Translations under genes and position numbers: made by a program | Assembly: GCF_004770615.1 (NCBI RefSeq) | Contig: NZ_RQER01000004.1 | Coordinates: 682,001-746,000 of the forward strand | DNA: 64,000 nt | DNA from: Leptospira langatensis | Lineage (GTDB): Bacteria > Spirochaetota > Leptospiria > Leptospirales > Leptospiraceae | Reading direction: 5' to 3' | Shown here: positions 8,563 through 18,690 of the stretch, in pieces | How the letters are laid out: every line of letters starts with the position of its first letter | How positions within the stretch are numbered: the first letter of the stretch is position 1 | The notes under the pieces: model-generated | What the model was told of the DNA's origin: nothing | Seen by the model: only the letters and a program-made list of their open reading frames with translations | The model's database searches: none

Positions 8563-9541
8563 TAGGAGCGCAAATCTAGTTCTATTGTTAGGGCTACTCT
8601 CCGCCTGCCAATATCCGATCCGAGATCACGAAAGAATAGAAAGCGATCCATATTTCGTATATCTTCCCGCTACGGATTATACCCAGGAAAAAGTGGAATC
8701 CGTCCAGACTCCTTGGGCCGCCAAGTCTCATAGAGGGAAGGCGATCCTTGCTCCTGATAAAAACAATCTAGGGATCCTATTCGTTCGGAACTCACTCTTG
8801 GATGATGCGGAGGCAGAGTTTATCTCCGCCCAGAAACTTCTTCCGAACAATCCGGTCCCTTCTCTCAATCTATTACGTTTATATTATATATTGGATGATA
8901 TTTCGGACGCGAAGAAATTCATGGAGGACTTTCTAAAACAAAATCCTCCTCTCGAAAGAAAGAAATTCGAGAACCTACTCATAGGATCCAATAGGGAAGA
9001 GGAACTTGTTATTTTCAGAGACGCTCTTTCCACCATTCCAGGACAAGAATTGTATGCTTGGGAAGGGCTCGCAGATTATTTCTTCACTAAACAAGAATGG
9101 TCTAAGAGCTATTTCTATTTAGAGAAGATCCTGCAACAGAGTCCCTATCATAAGAACGCAAGAGGGCTCATGGTGAAGATGGCCAATATTCTGGAAAAAT
9201 GGGACGATGTTCTGGTTTTTGGGCTCAGCCTTACAGGAACAGGAGAAAGAGTCCCAGAGCTTGAATACTATATGGCCCATGCTTACTATGAGAAGAGACG
9301 CTATTCCGAAGCTTTGGAGTGGATCCAAAAAGCTCCCGAATCCGAAAAGGAATCCATCGTCTTTTTAGAACTCTGGAAATCCTGTTTACTCGCCAAGAAT
9401 CCGAGAGCGGATGTTTCTCCTCTTCTCCCTTATTTTAGAAAATTGAAAAGTAAGGGAGTGCAATTCTCAGAAGAAGATTTTTTTCCCACCCTCACTCCGG
9501 AAGGAAAAGAGGCAATGGATAGAAATATCTTTGGTCGTTAA
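8516..9541 (+). CDS. TPR-containing lipoprotein
   Basis: 341 residues from the ATG at 8516. A basic N-terminus (MLKKICKKILR) and a hydrophobic stretch lead to LLSAC, a good lipobox at residue 31. The mature part has TPR-like helices (NNLGILFVRNSLLDDAEAEF, AWEGLADYFFTKQEWSKSYFYL, YYMAHAYYEKRRYSEALEWI). It starts inside the upstream TPR gene and was probably co-evolved with it: one cytoplasmic and one envelope TPR protein. No better start keeps the signal peptide. The stop overlaps the stop of folP on the other strand. Function unknown. Confidence 0.78.
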   Translation: MLKKICKKILRPKLLNRSANLVLLLGLLSACQYPIRDHERIESDPYFVYLPATDYTQEKVESVQTPWAAKSHRGKAILAPDKNNLGILFVRNSLLDDAEAEFISAQKLLPNNPVPSLNLLRLYYILDDISDAKKFMEDFLKQNPPLERKKFENLLIGSNREEELVIFRDALSTIPGQELYAWEGLADYFFTKQEWSKSYFYLEKILQQSPYHKNARGLMVKMANILEKWDDVLVFGLSLTGTGERVPELEYYMAHAYYEKRRYSEALEWIQKAPESEKESIVFLELWKSCLLAKNPRADVSPLLPYFRKLKSKGVQFSEEDFFPTLTPEGKEAMDRNIFGR

Positions 9542-10410
9542 TAATCCGTATTTGTAAGTTCCCAGGTCTTCATCGCTCTCAAAAAAGAAATAGGGGAATG
9601 AGTTCGGATCATAGGAACTCCCTTGGTCCAGAGATACATCTCAGCGATGACGGTTGGGATCTCCCTTTCTTCCACAGACAAACCCCCGAGTCCATTTCCT
9701 AAGAAAGATTTCTTAGTCACGGAAACCATGAGGCTAGGAAACTCATCTAGTATCCGATCGATTCTAGAAAGAACAGAGAAGCTGACCTTAAAATCCGGAC
9801 TTAAGAAAAAGCCCATGCCAGGATCAAGAATGATCTTTTCCTCGGACACGCCCAGAGCCTGAAAGGCCTCTTTTCTTTCCCGAAAGAAATCGAGTACCCG
9901 GAACAATACTGTTTGAGGAGTCAGATCAGAAGATCGATCCGCTTTATCCCCATGATCTTGGGAGAACATAGCAATGTACTTGGTGGGAAGATGAGAGAAT
10001 TCTTTTACCAGTCTTAGGCTTTCTTCGTCTACAAATCCGCGGATATTGTTGATATAGTCCACGCCGGACTCTAAAGCCTTTCGCATCACGTACGGACGGA
10101 AAGTATCGATGGAGATCGAAACCTTCTGCTTTTTTAATTCTTGGATCAGGCCCTGCATTCTTTCCCATTCCAATTCTTGCGAGATCGGGGCGGCCTTCAC
10201 ATTGGAGGACTGGGCGCCGATATCGATCACGTCGGCCCCTTCTTCCAAGAGGGATCTTGCCTTGGCTAGCGCCTGGTCCTCTTGGAGATATTTTCCCCCA
10301 TCCGAGAAAGAGTCCGAAGTAATATTCAAAACGCCGAATAGGATGGGTCTTGGAGGCAGAATCCTGGGCGGATTTCCATCCTTAAGAAGGGGTTCAGACT
10401 TAGTTTCCAT
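9538..10410 (-). CDS. folP: Dihydropteroate synthase, Sul-like type
   Basis: 290 residues. It joins p-aminobenzoate to dihydropterin pyrophosphate in folate synthesis. Kept features are NITSDSFSDGG (29-39), ISIDTF (about 99-104), LDPGMGF (194-200) and RTH (269-271). It departs from E. coli-type FolP: TPDSF is TSDSF, the STRPG loop is SSNVK (68-72), IND is INN followed by IRGF (to 126), and SRKS is TKKS. In contrast, DPGMGFFLSP, KSFLG and RTHxP match mobile Sul enzymes as I remember them. It is a monocistronic gene, divergent from the OmpA gene and convergent with the TPR lipoprotein gene. folK, folE and other folate genes are not nearby. Confidence 0.9.
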   Translation of the reverse strand: METKSEPLLKDGNPPRILPPRPILFGVLNITSDSFSDGGKYLQEDQALAKARSLLEEGADVIDIGAQSSNVKAAPISQELEWERMQGLIQELKKQKVSISIDTFRPYVMRKALESGVDYINNIRGFVDEESLRLVKEFSHLPTKYIAMFSQDHGDKADRSSDLTPQTVLFRVLDFFRERKEAFQALGVSEEKIILDPGMGFFLSPDFKVSFSVLSRIDRILDEFPSLMVSVTKKSFLGNGLGGLSVEEREIPTVIAEMYLWTKGVPMIRTHSPISFLRAMKTWELTNTDY

Positions 10411-10491
10411 CTTGATACTTACGGTCCTTCTTCCGATACTAAAACCAAATGCTGGAAAATCCAGGGATTTTCTCCGAGTAAAGGATCGCCG

Positions 10492-12564
10492 ATGTTTTTT
10501 TCCAATCTCCAGAATCCGAGCAACGCGAGATCGCGAAATCTTCTATATTCTATCCTCGCCGGAATTCTTTTCATTTCCTTTCTTCCCTCGGATAGAGAGG
10601 CGCAGCCTATTCCTAGTCTCTTGGAAAGAAATTTCGGATCTCCTCTGAACACTCAGAATGACGAGTACAATCCGATCATCAGTCCTGATGGAAGATACTT
10701 AGTATTCCAATCCAATCGCCCGGGCGGAGAAGGAGAATCGGATCTATGGCTTTCCGAAAATGCAAACTATAAGAAAAGGGATGGAGAAGCGGATTGGAGA
10801 AAGCCGGTAAACTTGAACCAAGATATTTGGGAAAGGAATAAGAACGAACTCCCAGCCGGAGAAAAGAAATCCAAGCTATTCAATACGGATAAATTCGAAG
10901 GAGGGATCTCCATTCGTTTCGACGAATCCGGAAATCCTCTAGAGATCTTTCTCACTTCCGTTCGCAATGTAAGAGCGGATAGAGAAGGTCTGGATGCATT
11001 AGATATTTATTATACAAAACGTGACGATAAGACAAAACGCTGGAGCGATCTTATAGGGATCCCCGAGATCAATTCTAACTTTAACGAAAAAATGCCCGCG
11101 ATCTCTCCCGACGGAAAGTATCTGGTTTTCTCTTCCGATCGCCCAGGCGGATCCGGAGAATACGATCTTTGGATCAGTCATAGAAATATTTCTACAAGTA
11201 CTTGGTCTTCTCCGATCAATATGGGCTCTGAAGTGAACTCTAAATCCAGCGAGATCCTTCCTTATATTCATCCAGATGGAGAACAACTCTTCTTTTCCAC
11301 AAATAGGGAGAACGATAGAAAGAAGTTTTCTTTGTTTAGGGTTTTCTTGAATCTCCCCGGCGATTCGGATACGGAAGATCCAGAAGATACATTAACTACC
11401 GGAAAAACAAATCTGCCTTATCCTGTTCCGGACCCGGGAAGCTTAGAGAAACTTCCACATCCTTTCAATTTAGAAAATTCCGAGGGAATCGATTCCGAAG
11501 GGATTTCCTTCGACCAGGAAGGGGTTTGGGCCTATATTTCCTCCAATCGAATGGGAGGATTGGGCCAATACGATATCTATCGCTTTCAAGTCCCGGAGAA
11601 TATGAGGAACTCTTACGATGTTTCCTTCCAAGGATTGGTCTTGGACGGTTCCGAGCCGACTATGATCGGATTGGATGCAACAATCAAGATCATCGATACG
11701 GTTGGACCTCCTAGAACGATCACCTCTCGTAGAATAGGAGGAGACCTTTCCAAAGGAAATCCTACGAACTTCAAAACTGTTCTGAAGACAGGACGATTGT
11801 ATAAGGTGGAAATTTCTTCTCCTGGATTTTATCCTACGGAGGACAAACTAGATCTGAGAGGAAATGTAGAGAGAAATAAAAAGATCTACAAGACTTATGT
11901 TCTTCTTCCTATCAAAGACGAAGAGAAAGGAAAAGTTACTTCAGTAACGGGTGACGCAAAGGGACTTAATGTTGCGGTGTTAGATGCCACCACTAAAGAG
12001 CCAATACCTGGAGCGCTCGCTACAGTGTTTACTCCTAAGAACAGACAGGGAGAAGCGCTTAAATACGACGGTTCGTCAAGAAATTTCCATTTTGAAATGA
12101 TTCCTGACACCGACTTCGAAATTTTCGCCAAGGCTGAGAAATATATTTCCGAAAGTGTAAACGTAATTAGAAAAGATCTTAAACCCGGATCTACAATCAC
12201 GATTTTTCTGAGAAAAGAATCGGACGTACCGGTTGTTTTAAGTACTAAGCTTTATTTTGAATTCAATAAGACCGACATAACGGATGCTCATAGCAAACAG
12301 CTCGATCTAATTGTGGACTATCTCAAGAAGAATCCGTCCGATAAAATAGAGATTGGGGGCCATACTGATAATATTGCTTCCAAAGAATATAACACCCGAC
12401 TAAGCGGGAACAGAGCGCGGAAAGTTTACGATTATATTCGTAGCAAGGGGATCCAAGCGACTCGATTGAAAACGAGAGCATATTGGTATTCCAGACCCGA
12501 TTTTGATAACTCTACCGAAAATGGTAGAGCTAAAAACAGGAGGGTCGACTTCCGCAAACTATAA
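10492..12564 (+). CDS. Exported PD40 propeller / OmpA peptidoglycan-binding protein
   Basis: 690 residues. An N-terminal hydrophobic signal segment (about 17-33) has no lipobox. TolB-like PD40 repeats follow, each with SPDGRYLVF(Q/S)S-type motifs (near residues 64, 205 and 260, and a degenerate one near 335). A carboxypeptidase-regulatory-like region spans about 390-570. The OmpA domain is at about 585-690: FEFNKTDIT, IGGHTDN, then NRARKVYDYI and NGRAKNRRVDF, which hold the Asp and Arg that bind diaminopimelate. It probably tethers an envelope complex to the cell wall. AGGA precedes the ATG. It begins a rightward run of genes to 15619. Confidence 0.88.
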   Translation: MFFSNLQNPSNARSRNLLYSILAGILFISFLPSDREAQPIPSLLERNFGSPLNTQNDEYNPIISPDGRYLVFQSNRPGGEGESDLWLSENANYKKRDGEADWRKPVNLNQDIWERNKNELPAGEKKSKLFNTDKFEGGISIRFDESGNPLEIFLTSVRNVRADREGLDALDIYYTKRDDKTKRWSDLIGIPEINSNFNEKMPAISPDGKYLVFSSDRPGGSGEYDLWISHRNISTSTWSSPINMGSEVNSKSSEILPYIHPDGEQLFFSTNRENDRKKFSLFRVFLNLPGDSDTEDPEDTLTTGKTNLPYPVPDPGSLEKLPHPFNLENSEGIDSEGISFDQEGVWAYISSNRMGGLGQYDIYRFQVPENMRNSYDVSFQGLVLDGSEPTMIGLDATIKIIDTVGPPRTITSRRIGGDLSKGNPTNFKTVLKTGRLYKVEISSPGFYPTEDKLDLRGNVERNKKIYKTYVLLPIKDEEKGKVTSVTGDAKGLNVAVLDATTKEPIPGALATVFTPKNRQGEALKYDGSSRNFHFEMIPDTDFEIFAKAEKYISESVNVIRKDLKPGSTITIFLRKESDVPVVLSTKLYFEFNKTDITDAHSKQLDLIVDYLKKNPSDKIEIGGHTDNIASKEYNTRLSGNRARKVYDYIRSKGIQATRLKTRAYWYSRPDFDNSTENGRAKNRRVDFRKL

Positions 12565-12573
12565 GGAGTTCAG

Positions 12574-13728
12574 ATGGAAGTCGAATACCGTTCCTTCCTA
12601 CAATCACCTCGAGTTTGGGATACGATCCGTGATCCTCAAAAGATCGGATATATATTAAAAGAGTACGTACATAATAACGGACTCTTCTTGAAAGAGAATC
12701 CTTATAAACAGGAATTACATATCCTGCAAACCACTCCGGATGGTAAAATGCTGCTCAGACTGGATCCGGAGCAGGTAAACGAAGAAGGCGAACTCACAGT
12801 ATATAAGACTTTAAGCAAGCATATGGAGATCGGGTTCAAAGTGGAATCCGTGAACCAAGAAGACGGCGTAGTCGTTTGCATTCCTGAGTACATCCGCATC
12901 GCGAAAGACGGAAGGATCATGCCAAGAGTAGAAGGACTGCAAGGCAAAGTTGTCGCGCATCGCTTTCATATGCTAAAGAAGGAACAAGATTCCACCAAGG
13001 TCCTGGGAACTTCCGGACAAATCCTCTTAACGGATCTGCATAAAAATATCCTAGCCGAATATCCTTACTCAAGACTCGTATTTCCTTCGGGAAGAGAATT
13101 GAATGTGGAACAAGAACTTGCAAAACGCACTGGTAAGATCATCTTTGTAAAGGAAGCATTCTCACTCGAACCAATTTCTAAAGAAGAAGCGAACGGATTC
13201 GATGTGATCGATTTAAAGAAAGAACTAGAAGAAGAACTGATTCTAGAAGACAGATTAAAAGCCTTCCGAATGGGAAAGATCCATTCTTTTGCTATATACC
13301 CTATCTATTACAAAGATCCTCTTGGACCTAAGCTTGTGGCTCTCGGTTATGCGGAGACGAAGGATAGGACTTTGGATCCTGCTATTCTTAAAAAGTACGC
13401 CGAGTTAGAAGAAGTATTTAACGAAAGGATAGAAGACTCTAATACTGTTGATCTTGATGTTCGTCAGAATGTGATCAATGCTTCCGAAGGAGGGATCCTT
13501 TTAGAAGTCACCGAATCCCAATTAGTGGAATCCTTTTTACACAAGCCGTTCTTTACTGCAGACCTGACTTTCAAGATGCAAGCGCCACTGAGATTCGCAT
13601 TCAAAATCCGACATATTTCTCAGATCGGGGAAATTTATCTGGTCGGTGCAGAAATAGTTGGCTCCAACGATGCCAAGGCGAATATGACTCTATTAAAGAA
13701 GAATTTAAGCTTCATTAAGAGCGTCTAA
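12574..13728 (+). CDS. DUF1577 family protein with C-terminal PilZ-like domain
   Basis: 384 residues, no signal peptide. The N-terminal 200 residues match the Leptospira-restricted DUF1577 family from memory. Residues about 285-384 look like a PilZ domain (RQNVINASEGGILLEV, then IRHISQIGEIYLVGAEIVG). PilZ domains bind cyclic di-GMP through an RxxxR and a D/NxSxxG motif. Here NASEGG matches the second, and R(Q)NV precedes it, but I see only one clear Arg, so binding is uncertain. It lies 9 bases after the OmpA gene and 6 before hisS, so it is probably co-transcribed. Confidence 0.75.
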   Translation: MEVEYRSFLQSPRVWDTIRDPQKIGYILKEYVHNNGLFLKENPYKQELHILQTTPDGKMLLRLDPEQVNEEGELTVYKTLSKHMEIGFKVESVNQEDGVVVCIPEYIRIAKDGRIMPRVEGLQGKVVAHRFHMLKKEQDSTKVLGTSGQILLTDLHKNILAEYPYSRLVFPSGRELNVEQELAKRTGKIIFVKEAFSLEPISKEEANGFDVIDLKKELEEELILEDRLKAFRMGKIHSFAIYPIYYKDPLGPKLVALGYAETKDRTLDPAILKKYAELEEVFNERIEDSNTVDLDVRQNVINASEGGILLEVTESQLVESFLHKPFFTADLTFKMQAPLRFAFKIRHISQIGEIYLVGAEIVGSNDAKANMTLLKKNLSFIKSV

Positions 13729-13734
13729 CAGGCT

Positions 13735-15054
13735 TTGGAAAAACAAAAATCCTTTTTACCCACTGCCCCTTACAAGGGCACGAGAGACTTTTATCCCGAT
13801 GAAATGAGGTTTCGAAACTGGATGTTTTCCGTGATGCGGGAGACTGTCCAATCTTTCGGGTACCAAGAATACGATGGGCCCATTCTAGAATCCTTCGAAT
13901 TATATCAGGCAAAAAGCGGGGAAGAGATCGTACAGAGACAACTTTACGATTTCGTGGACAAGGGAGAACGCCGTGTTGCGATCCGTCCGGAGATGACTCC
14001 CACTCTTGCGAGAATGGTTGCCGGAGAAGTGCGAAATCTTGCAAAGCCGATCCGTTGGTTTTCCATTCCCAATCTTTGGAGATATGAGCAGCCGGGAAAG
14101 GGCCGTTTAAGAGAACACTGGCAACTGAATGTGGATCTCTTCGGTGTGAATTCATATAGAGCCGAAGTAGAGATCATCCTGATCGCCGATTCCATTTTGA
14201 AGAAATTCGGAGCTCCAAAGGGAAGTTATCAGATCAAAGTCTCTCATAGAGGGATTTTGGATTCCTTCCTGGGCAAAAGCCTGGGTCTCGCTGCTGAAAA
14301 ATCCCAAGCAGTCTCCAAGCTTTTGGATAAGAAGGCCAAGATCAGCAAAGAAGCATTCGAAGAAGAGATCAAAGTACTATTAGATAACCCGAGCAAGCAA
14401 TTAGATCTGATCTATAAATATCTAGATAGTAATCTGAATACAGTAGGTGATCTGCCCGGCATCGATCCTTCTTCTGTTGAATTTATAAAGAATTTATTCT
14501 CCGATCTAGCAGGCCTGGGAGTAAAGGATCAGCTAGAATTCGATCCTTCTATCATTCGTGGTTTTGATTATTATACCGGATGCATTTTCGAGGTATTCGA
14601 TACCAATCCTGAGAACAGAAGATCCTTGTATGGCGGAGGGCGTTACGATAATCTGATCGGCCTCTTCTCCAATGATCAACTTTCCGGAATAGGGTTCGGA
14701 TTGGGAGATGTGACCTTCAAAAACTTTTTAGAAGGACATAAACTCATTCCCGACCTGAACAAAAAGAATGCCGTGCTCATCCCGATCATGGAAGAGAAAC
14801 TCTTTCCCGAAGTCTTGAAACTCGCAGCAGAATTAAGAGCGGAAGGGATCGGAGTGGAGACCATGTTGGAATCCGCGAAACTTGGAAAACAGATCCAAAC
14901 CGCGGAAAAGAAAGGCTATCAATTCCTATTATTTCTAGGAGAATCGGAAGTGGCGGAAAACAAAGTCCAGATCAAAGACATTATTTCTGGCTCTCAAGAT
15001 TTGGTTTCTAGAACAGAACTTATTTCCGTATTAAGGAAATCCCTGCTTGGATAA
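13735..15054 (+). CDS. hisS: Histidine--tRNA ligase
   Basis: 439 residues, a normal length. It is a class II synthetase charging tRNA-His. Motif 1 region is near residue 35, motif 2 is [20 protein letters not shown] (residue about 105-125), and the histidine-specific GFDYYTG (about 278) and GGGRYDNL (about 300) and motif 3 GFGLGDV follow. A C-terminal anticodon-binding domain spans about 340-439. The start is TTG at 13735, with a modest AGG before it. It is tightly packed between the DUF1577 and PAP2 genes. Confidence 0.95.
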   Translation: MEKQKSFLPTAPYKGTRDFYPDEMRFRNWMFSVMRETVQSFGYQEYDGPILESFELYQAKSGEEIVQRQLYDFVDKGERRVAIRPEMTPTLARMVAGEVRNLAKPIRWFSIPNLWRYEQPGKGRLREHWQLNVDLFGVNSYRAEVEIILIADSILKKFGAPKGSYQIKVSHRGILDSFLGKSLGLAAEKSQAVSKLLDKKAKISKEAFEEEIKVLLDNPSKQLDLIYKYLDSNLNTVGDLPGIDPSSVEFIKNLFSDLAGLGVKDQLEFDPSIIRGFDYYTGCIFEVFDTNPENRRSLYGGGRYDNLIGLFSNDQLSGIGFGLGDVTFKNFLEGHKLIPDLNKKNAVLIPIMEEKLFPEVLKLAAELRAEGIGVETMLESAKLGKQIQTAEKKGYQFLLFLGESEVAENKVQIKDIISGSQDLVSRTELISVLRKSLLG

Positions 15055-15619
15055 GACAATCTCCGATAAGCTTTCCCTATTTGAAAGAATGGACTATGCA
15101 GTTGCTTTGTTCATTCGAGAGAATATTCATGGCCCGCGTTTGAATCGTATTCTTTCTCAGATCAACCGGGGAGAGATGATGCTTCTTTTGATCATTCCTT
15201 ATCTGGCTTATGCGGCTTGGAATCATCTGCTACCTTATCCTTGGTGGATCGTAATTCCATATGCAGGCTTGATCGCATATGCGAACGATAGATCCGTCTT
15301 GGCATTGAAAAAGATCATCTCCAGAAAGAGACCTTTGATCACTGTCGCCGGAAAAGTGGATCAGAATCCGGACATGAAACATTCCTTCCCGTCGGCTCAC
15401 GCGTCAAATTCCATGACTGCGGCCCTGGTGCTTGTATTTCTATTCGGTTTTCCGGAATGGTTTTTGGTTTTGAGTCTGATGGCAGGGATAGGAAGATTAT
15501 TATCCCTGCATCATTTCCCCAGCGACGTGATCGGAGGCTGGGTAATTGGAACTTGCTTCGGAAGCCTTGGCCTATTTCTTGGCCGCTGGCTTCTTCCCGC
15601 TATTTTTGGAACCACCTAA
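15047..15619 (+). CDS. PAP2 family membrane phosphatase
   Basis: 190 residues with about five membrane helices. The three PAP2 signature blocks are present: KKIISRKRP (about 86-94), SFPSAHASN (about 113-121) and [13 protein letters not shown] (about 150-162). The third usually starts with SR and here starts with GR. Likely substrates are lipid pyrophosphates (undecaprenyl pyrophosphate) or phosphatidic acid, and a lipid A phosphatase role is also possible. The TTG start overlaps the hisS stop by 8 bases. The 3' end overlaps the transhydrogenase gene by 48 bases on the other strand. Confidence 0.85.
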   Translation: MDKTISDKLSLFERMDYAVALFIRENIHGPRLNRILSQINRGEMMLLLIIPYLAYAAWNHLLPYPWWIVIPYAGLIAYANDRSVLALKKIISRKRPLITVAGKVDQNPDMKHSFPSAHASNSMTAALVLVFLFGFPEWFLVLSLMAGIGRLLSLHHFPSDVIGGWVIGTCFGSLGLFLGRWLLPAIFGTT

Positions 15620-16735
15620 AGCGTCCAAAGTTAGCTTATGACGGATCTCTCCATCATAAGTAATTGTGGTGGAAGAAATGATCTCGTCGTTCAGATCCAG
15701 ATTTATCTTCTTCTCTTTCACAAGTAGTTTCAAGAAATTTAATACGTTCTTAGCGAACATCCTGGACGCATCGGAAGGAAGCGAGCCTGCCAAATTCAAG
15801 TGACCAACCACAGAAACTCCGTTCTTGGTAAGAACAGTCTTTCCGTGTTGGGTATACTCGCAGTTTCCTCCGTTTGGAGAAGCGAGGTCCACTACTACGG
15901 ATCCGGCCTTCATTCTATCCACGATCTTCTTAGTGATAATGATTGGAGCTTTTCTTCCAGGGATCAAAGCGGTCGTGATGATTACATCCGCTTTGGAAGC
16001 GAATTTCTCGATCGCTTCTTGTTGGCGTTTTTTGTATTCTTCAGTTTGCTCTACAGCGTAACCACCCGCAGCAGCGGAGTGAGTCGCACCTTCGACTTCT
16101 ACGAATTTAGCGCCTAAGGATTGGACCTGCTCTTTTACTTCGGGACGAGTATCGAATACATCTACAACCGCGCCTAACCTGCGAGAGCTCGCAATTGCTT
16201 GTAGCCCTGCAACCCCTGCCCCGATGATCAGAACGGAAGCCGGAGTGATAGTTCCCGCTGCAGTAGTCAACATCGGAAAGAATCGAGTGAGATGAGTAGA
16301 AGCGATAAGAACTGCTTTGTAACCGGACACGGTCGCTTGGGATGAAAGAACGTCCATGGACTGAGCGCGAGTGATACGAGCGATCGCATCCAAGCTGCTT
16401 ACAGTTACTTTTTGAGAAGAAAGCTTCTTAATTACCTGAGGATTTACCGCAGGTTGGAACATACCTAAATAGATAGAGCCTTTCTTGATCTTAGAAAGAG
16501 TGGCTCCGTCAGCCAAATGAATGCTTACTAGAATATCAGCCCTCTTAACAACATCAGCTCTAGAAGCGATGCTTGCTCCGGCTTTCTTATAATCTTCGTC
16601 CGAGAAAAATGCGCCTTCTCCGGCAGCTTTTTCAACAATAACAGAAGCGCCGATTTTTTTCAGAGCGTCTACGACGTCCGGGGTTACGGAAACCCTTGTT
16701 TCTTCCTTAGCTTCTTTCAATACTCCGATATTCAT
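15572..16735 (-). CDS. NAD(P) transhydrogenase alpha subunit part 1 (PntAA-like)
   Basis: 387 residues. N-terminal and NAD-binding domains of the alanine dehydrogenase/PntA family: MNIGVLKEAKEETRVSVTP start, Rossmann motif GAGVAGLQAIA (about 172-182), and TALIPGRKAPIIIT plus DLASPNGGNCE, which are typical of PntA rather than alanine dehydrogenase. The enzyme couples the proton gradient to hydride transfer from NADH to NADP+. The membrane parts (PntAB and PntB) are not adjacent, which is unusual since they normally form an operon. A Lys/Ala-rich tail ends the protein. It may alternatively be a stand-alone dehydrogenase. Confidence 0.85.
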   Translation of the reverse strand: MNIGVLKEAKEETRVSVTPDVVDALKKIGASVIVEKAAGEGAFFSDEDYKKAGASIASRADVVKRADILVSIHLADGATLSKIKKGSIYLGMFQPAVNPQVIKKLSSQKVTVSSLDAIARITRAQSMDVLSSQATVSGYKAVLIASTHLTRFFPMLTTAAGTITPASVLIIGAGVAGLQAIASSRRLGAVVDVFDTRPEVKEQVQSLGAKFVEVEGATHSAAAGGYAVEQTEEYKKRQQEAIEKFASKADVIITTALIPGRKAPIIITKKIVDRMKAGSVVVDLASPNGGNCEYTQHGKTVLTKNGVSVVGHLNLAGSLPSDASRMFAKNVLNFLKLLVKEKKINLDLNDEIISSTTITYDGEIRHKLTLDALGGSKNSGKKPAAKK

Positions 16736-16810
16736 ACAGCCTACTCGAAAGTTTTTTCGGTTTGATCCCAGTTTAGGGGAAAAGTAGGTCCAGATTTTCT
16801 TGGCGAACGA

Positions 16811-17746
16811 TTAATCCAAGTGATTTTTGAAGTATTCGACCGTTTTCCGAATTCCTTCTAACAAAGGCACTTTAGGTTCATAACCTAGTTTTTGTCTGGC
16901 TAAAGTCAGATCAGGCTTTCTACGGCTTGGATCGTCCTGAGGAAGTGTTTTATAAACAATCTTAGAAGAAGAGCCAGTCTCTTTTAACACTAGTTCGGCA
17001 AGTTCTTTTACGGTGAATTCTCCATCGTTGCCCAAGTTAACAGGCCCGTTGAAGTCTTGGGTATTCATCATCTTGATAATCCCATCCACCAGATCGTCGA
17101 CATAACAAAAGGATCTTGTTTGAGAACCGTCTCCATAAACGGTGATATCTTTTCCTGCCAATGCCTGGACCACGAAATTACTTACAACACGGCCATCATC
17201 CGGAAGCATACGAGGTCCGTACGTATTGAAAATACGGACGACTCTGATATCTACTTTATGATTTCTGTGATAGTCAAAGCAAAGGGTCTCGGCGACTCGT
17301 TTGCCTTCATCGTAGCAACTGCGGATCCCGATCGGATTCACATTTCCCCAGTAGGTCTCTTTTTGAGGATGCTCCAATGGATTTCCGTATACTTCGCTTG
17401 TTGACGCTTGTAAGATCCTGGCCTTTACTCTTTTAGCAAGGCCCAACATATTCATTGTTCCAAGTACATTTGTCTTAATGGTCTTGATCGCGTTAGATTG
17501 ATAATGAATGGGACTCGCAGGACATGCAAAGTTATAAACCTGATCCACTTCTAATCGGATCGCTTCCGTAATATCGTGTCGGATCAATTCGAAGCGAGGG
17601 TTCGAAAGGAGTTTTTCTATATTCTTCTTTCTTCCGGTGTGGAAATTATCCACACAAATTACTTCGTTTCCTTCTTGGATGAGTCTTTCACAAAGATGTG
17701 AACCGATGAACCCAGCGCCGCCGGTTACTAGAACTCTATTAGCCAT
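16811..17746 (-). CDS. UDP-glucuronate decarboxylase-type NAD-dependent epimerase
   Basis: 311 residues from the ATG at 17746. A TTG one codon earlier is an alternative. Extended SDR fold: [10 protein letters not shown] near the start, NAD site, and the Tyr/Lys pair in [18 protein letters not shown] and [19 protein letters not shown] are hallmarks of UDP-xylose synthase (UXS), which oxidises and decarboxylates UDP-glucuronate to UDP-xylose. A plain dTDP-glucose dehydratase would differ at these sites. The product could feed surface polysaccharide. It overlaps the stop of the M50-like gene by 8 bases. A coding TTATCCACA at 17646-17654 is a chance DnaA box. Confidence 0.88.
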   Translation of the reverse strand: MANRVLVTGGAGFIGSHLCERLIQEGNEVICVDNFHTGRKKNIEKLLSNPRFELIRHDITEAIRLEVDQVYNFACPASPIHYQSNAIKTIKTNVLGTMNMLGLAKRVKARILQASTSEVYGNPLEHPQKETYWGNVNPIGIRSCYDEGKRVAETLCFDYHRNHKVDIRVVRIFNTYGPRMLPDDGRVVSNFVVQALAGKDITVYGDGSQTRSFCYVDDLVDGIIKMMNTQDFNGPVNLGNDGEFTVKELAELVLKETGSSSKIVYKTLPQDDPSRRKPDLTLARQKLGYEPKVPLLEGIRKTVEYFKNHLD

Positions 17747-18611
17747 CAACTCTCTCTATATTCGTAAATTCCGGCGGTAAAGGCTTGCCATTCAGATCCA
17801 AGCCTCTGCTTAGAAACCATTCCATTACTTCAGGTGTTACTTCACCAGGGAAAGGTGTGTCCATGCCAGGGACGGCTCCTTCTTCAAAACCGGAAGTCTC
17901 AACAGGAGCAGAGGCAGGACCAACCGCACGTTTCAATGAAAAGAATATGATGGATACGCTAAAAAAGGACCAGAGTAGAGCAATCAAATATCCCAAGAAG
18001 AGAACCGATTTAGGGACCGCTCCTCCAGGCACAGTTCCGGTTGCCCAATGAGCCAAGATGCCTGCGTCCGTATTCTGTATATTGTCCGTGAAGTCCAAGA
18101 GATCGTAAAGACTATAGAGACTCACACTAGTCCCTAAGAATACTGTGATGATCCGGTCCCATCCGAACGGAAGAAAGGAAGCTACGAGTATCAAAATGCC
18201 CCAGACTAGTCCGGTCCTTTGAGCGAGTCCACCAGCTGTAGTATATTTCAATGTGAGAAGCAGAACTGCTCCGCCTAAAAGAAGAAGAGTAGGACGAACC
18301 AAGTTTCCTTTGAAGCCTCGGTTGATCAGAAAGCCACCGACTAAGCAAGATCCCAAATAGCCCGCGGATACAACGAAAACGAAGGGACTCTTTCCGGACA
18401 TAGGAGAAGCAACCGTTTGGCCCGCCTCATCTCCTTGTAGCTCTATCATCTGCACAGAGCCGCCAGAGATCAGAGTTGCGATCGCATGACCTGCCTCATG
18501 GATCAAAACCACAAAGTCCTTCAAATAAGAAACCCATCCGTGATTCCAATAGGAAAGAAGAGTGACTACGATAGCAAGTAAGAGTGCGAGGCGAAGAAAC
18601 CGATTCTCCAT
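17739..18611 (-). CDS. M50-like (M50B type) membrane metallopeptidase
   Basis: 290 residues. HEAGHA lies in the second helix (about residue 38), followed by about six more helices and a soluble C-terminal tail. This is the 'M50B-like' family, with the HExxH motif but no clear NxxPxxxDGGH block, so the third zinc ligand is not identified. Membrane protease activity is inferred only from the motif. It is coupled to the UXS gene by an overlap. The upstream space to the chemoreceptor gene is 79 bases. Function unknown. Confidence 0.78.
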   Translation of the reverse strand: MENRFLRLALLLAIVVTLLSYWNHGWVSYLKDFVVLIHEAGHAIATLISGGSVQMIELQGDEAGQTVASPMSGKSPFVFVVSAGYLGSCLVGGFLINRGFKGNLVRPTLLLLGGAVLLLTLKYTTAGGLAQRTGLVWGILILVASFLPFGWDRIITVFLGTSVSLYSLYDLLDFTDNIQNTDAGILAHWATGTVPGGAVPKSVLFLGYLIALLWSFFSVSIIFFSLKRAVGPASAPVETSGFEEGAVPGMDTPFPGEVTPEVMEWFLSRGLDLNGKPLPPEFTNIERVDG

Positions 18612-18690
18612 ACTATATTGAGTATCGGCTTTTTATAAGAGAACTCTCGCAGAAATGTCCCTGCAGGAAACTTATGCGAAATAGTTTTAT

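Noticed and set aside
17646..17654. Perfect DnaA box TTATCCACA
   Set aside because: It lies inside the UXS gene, alone and far from dnaA. A second one at 40755-40763 is inside the cyclase gene.
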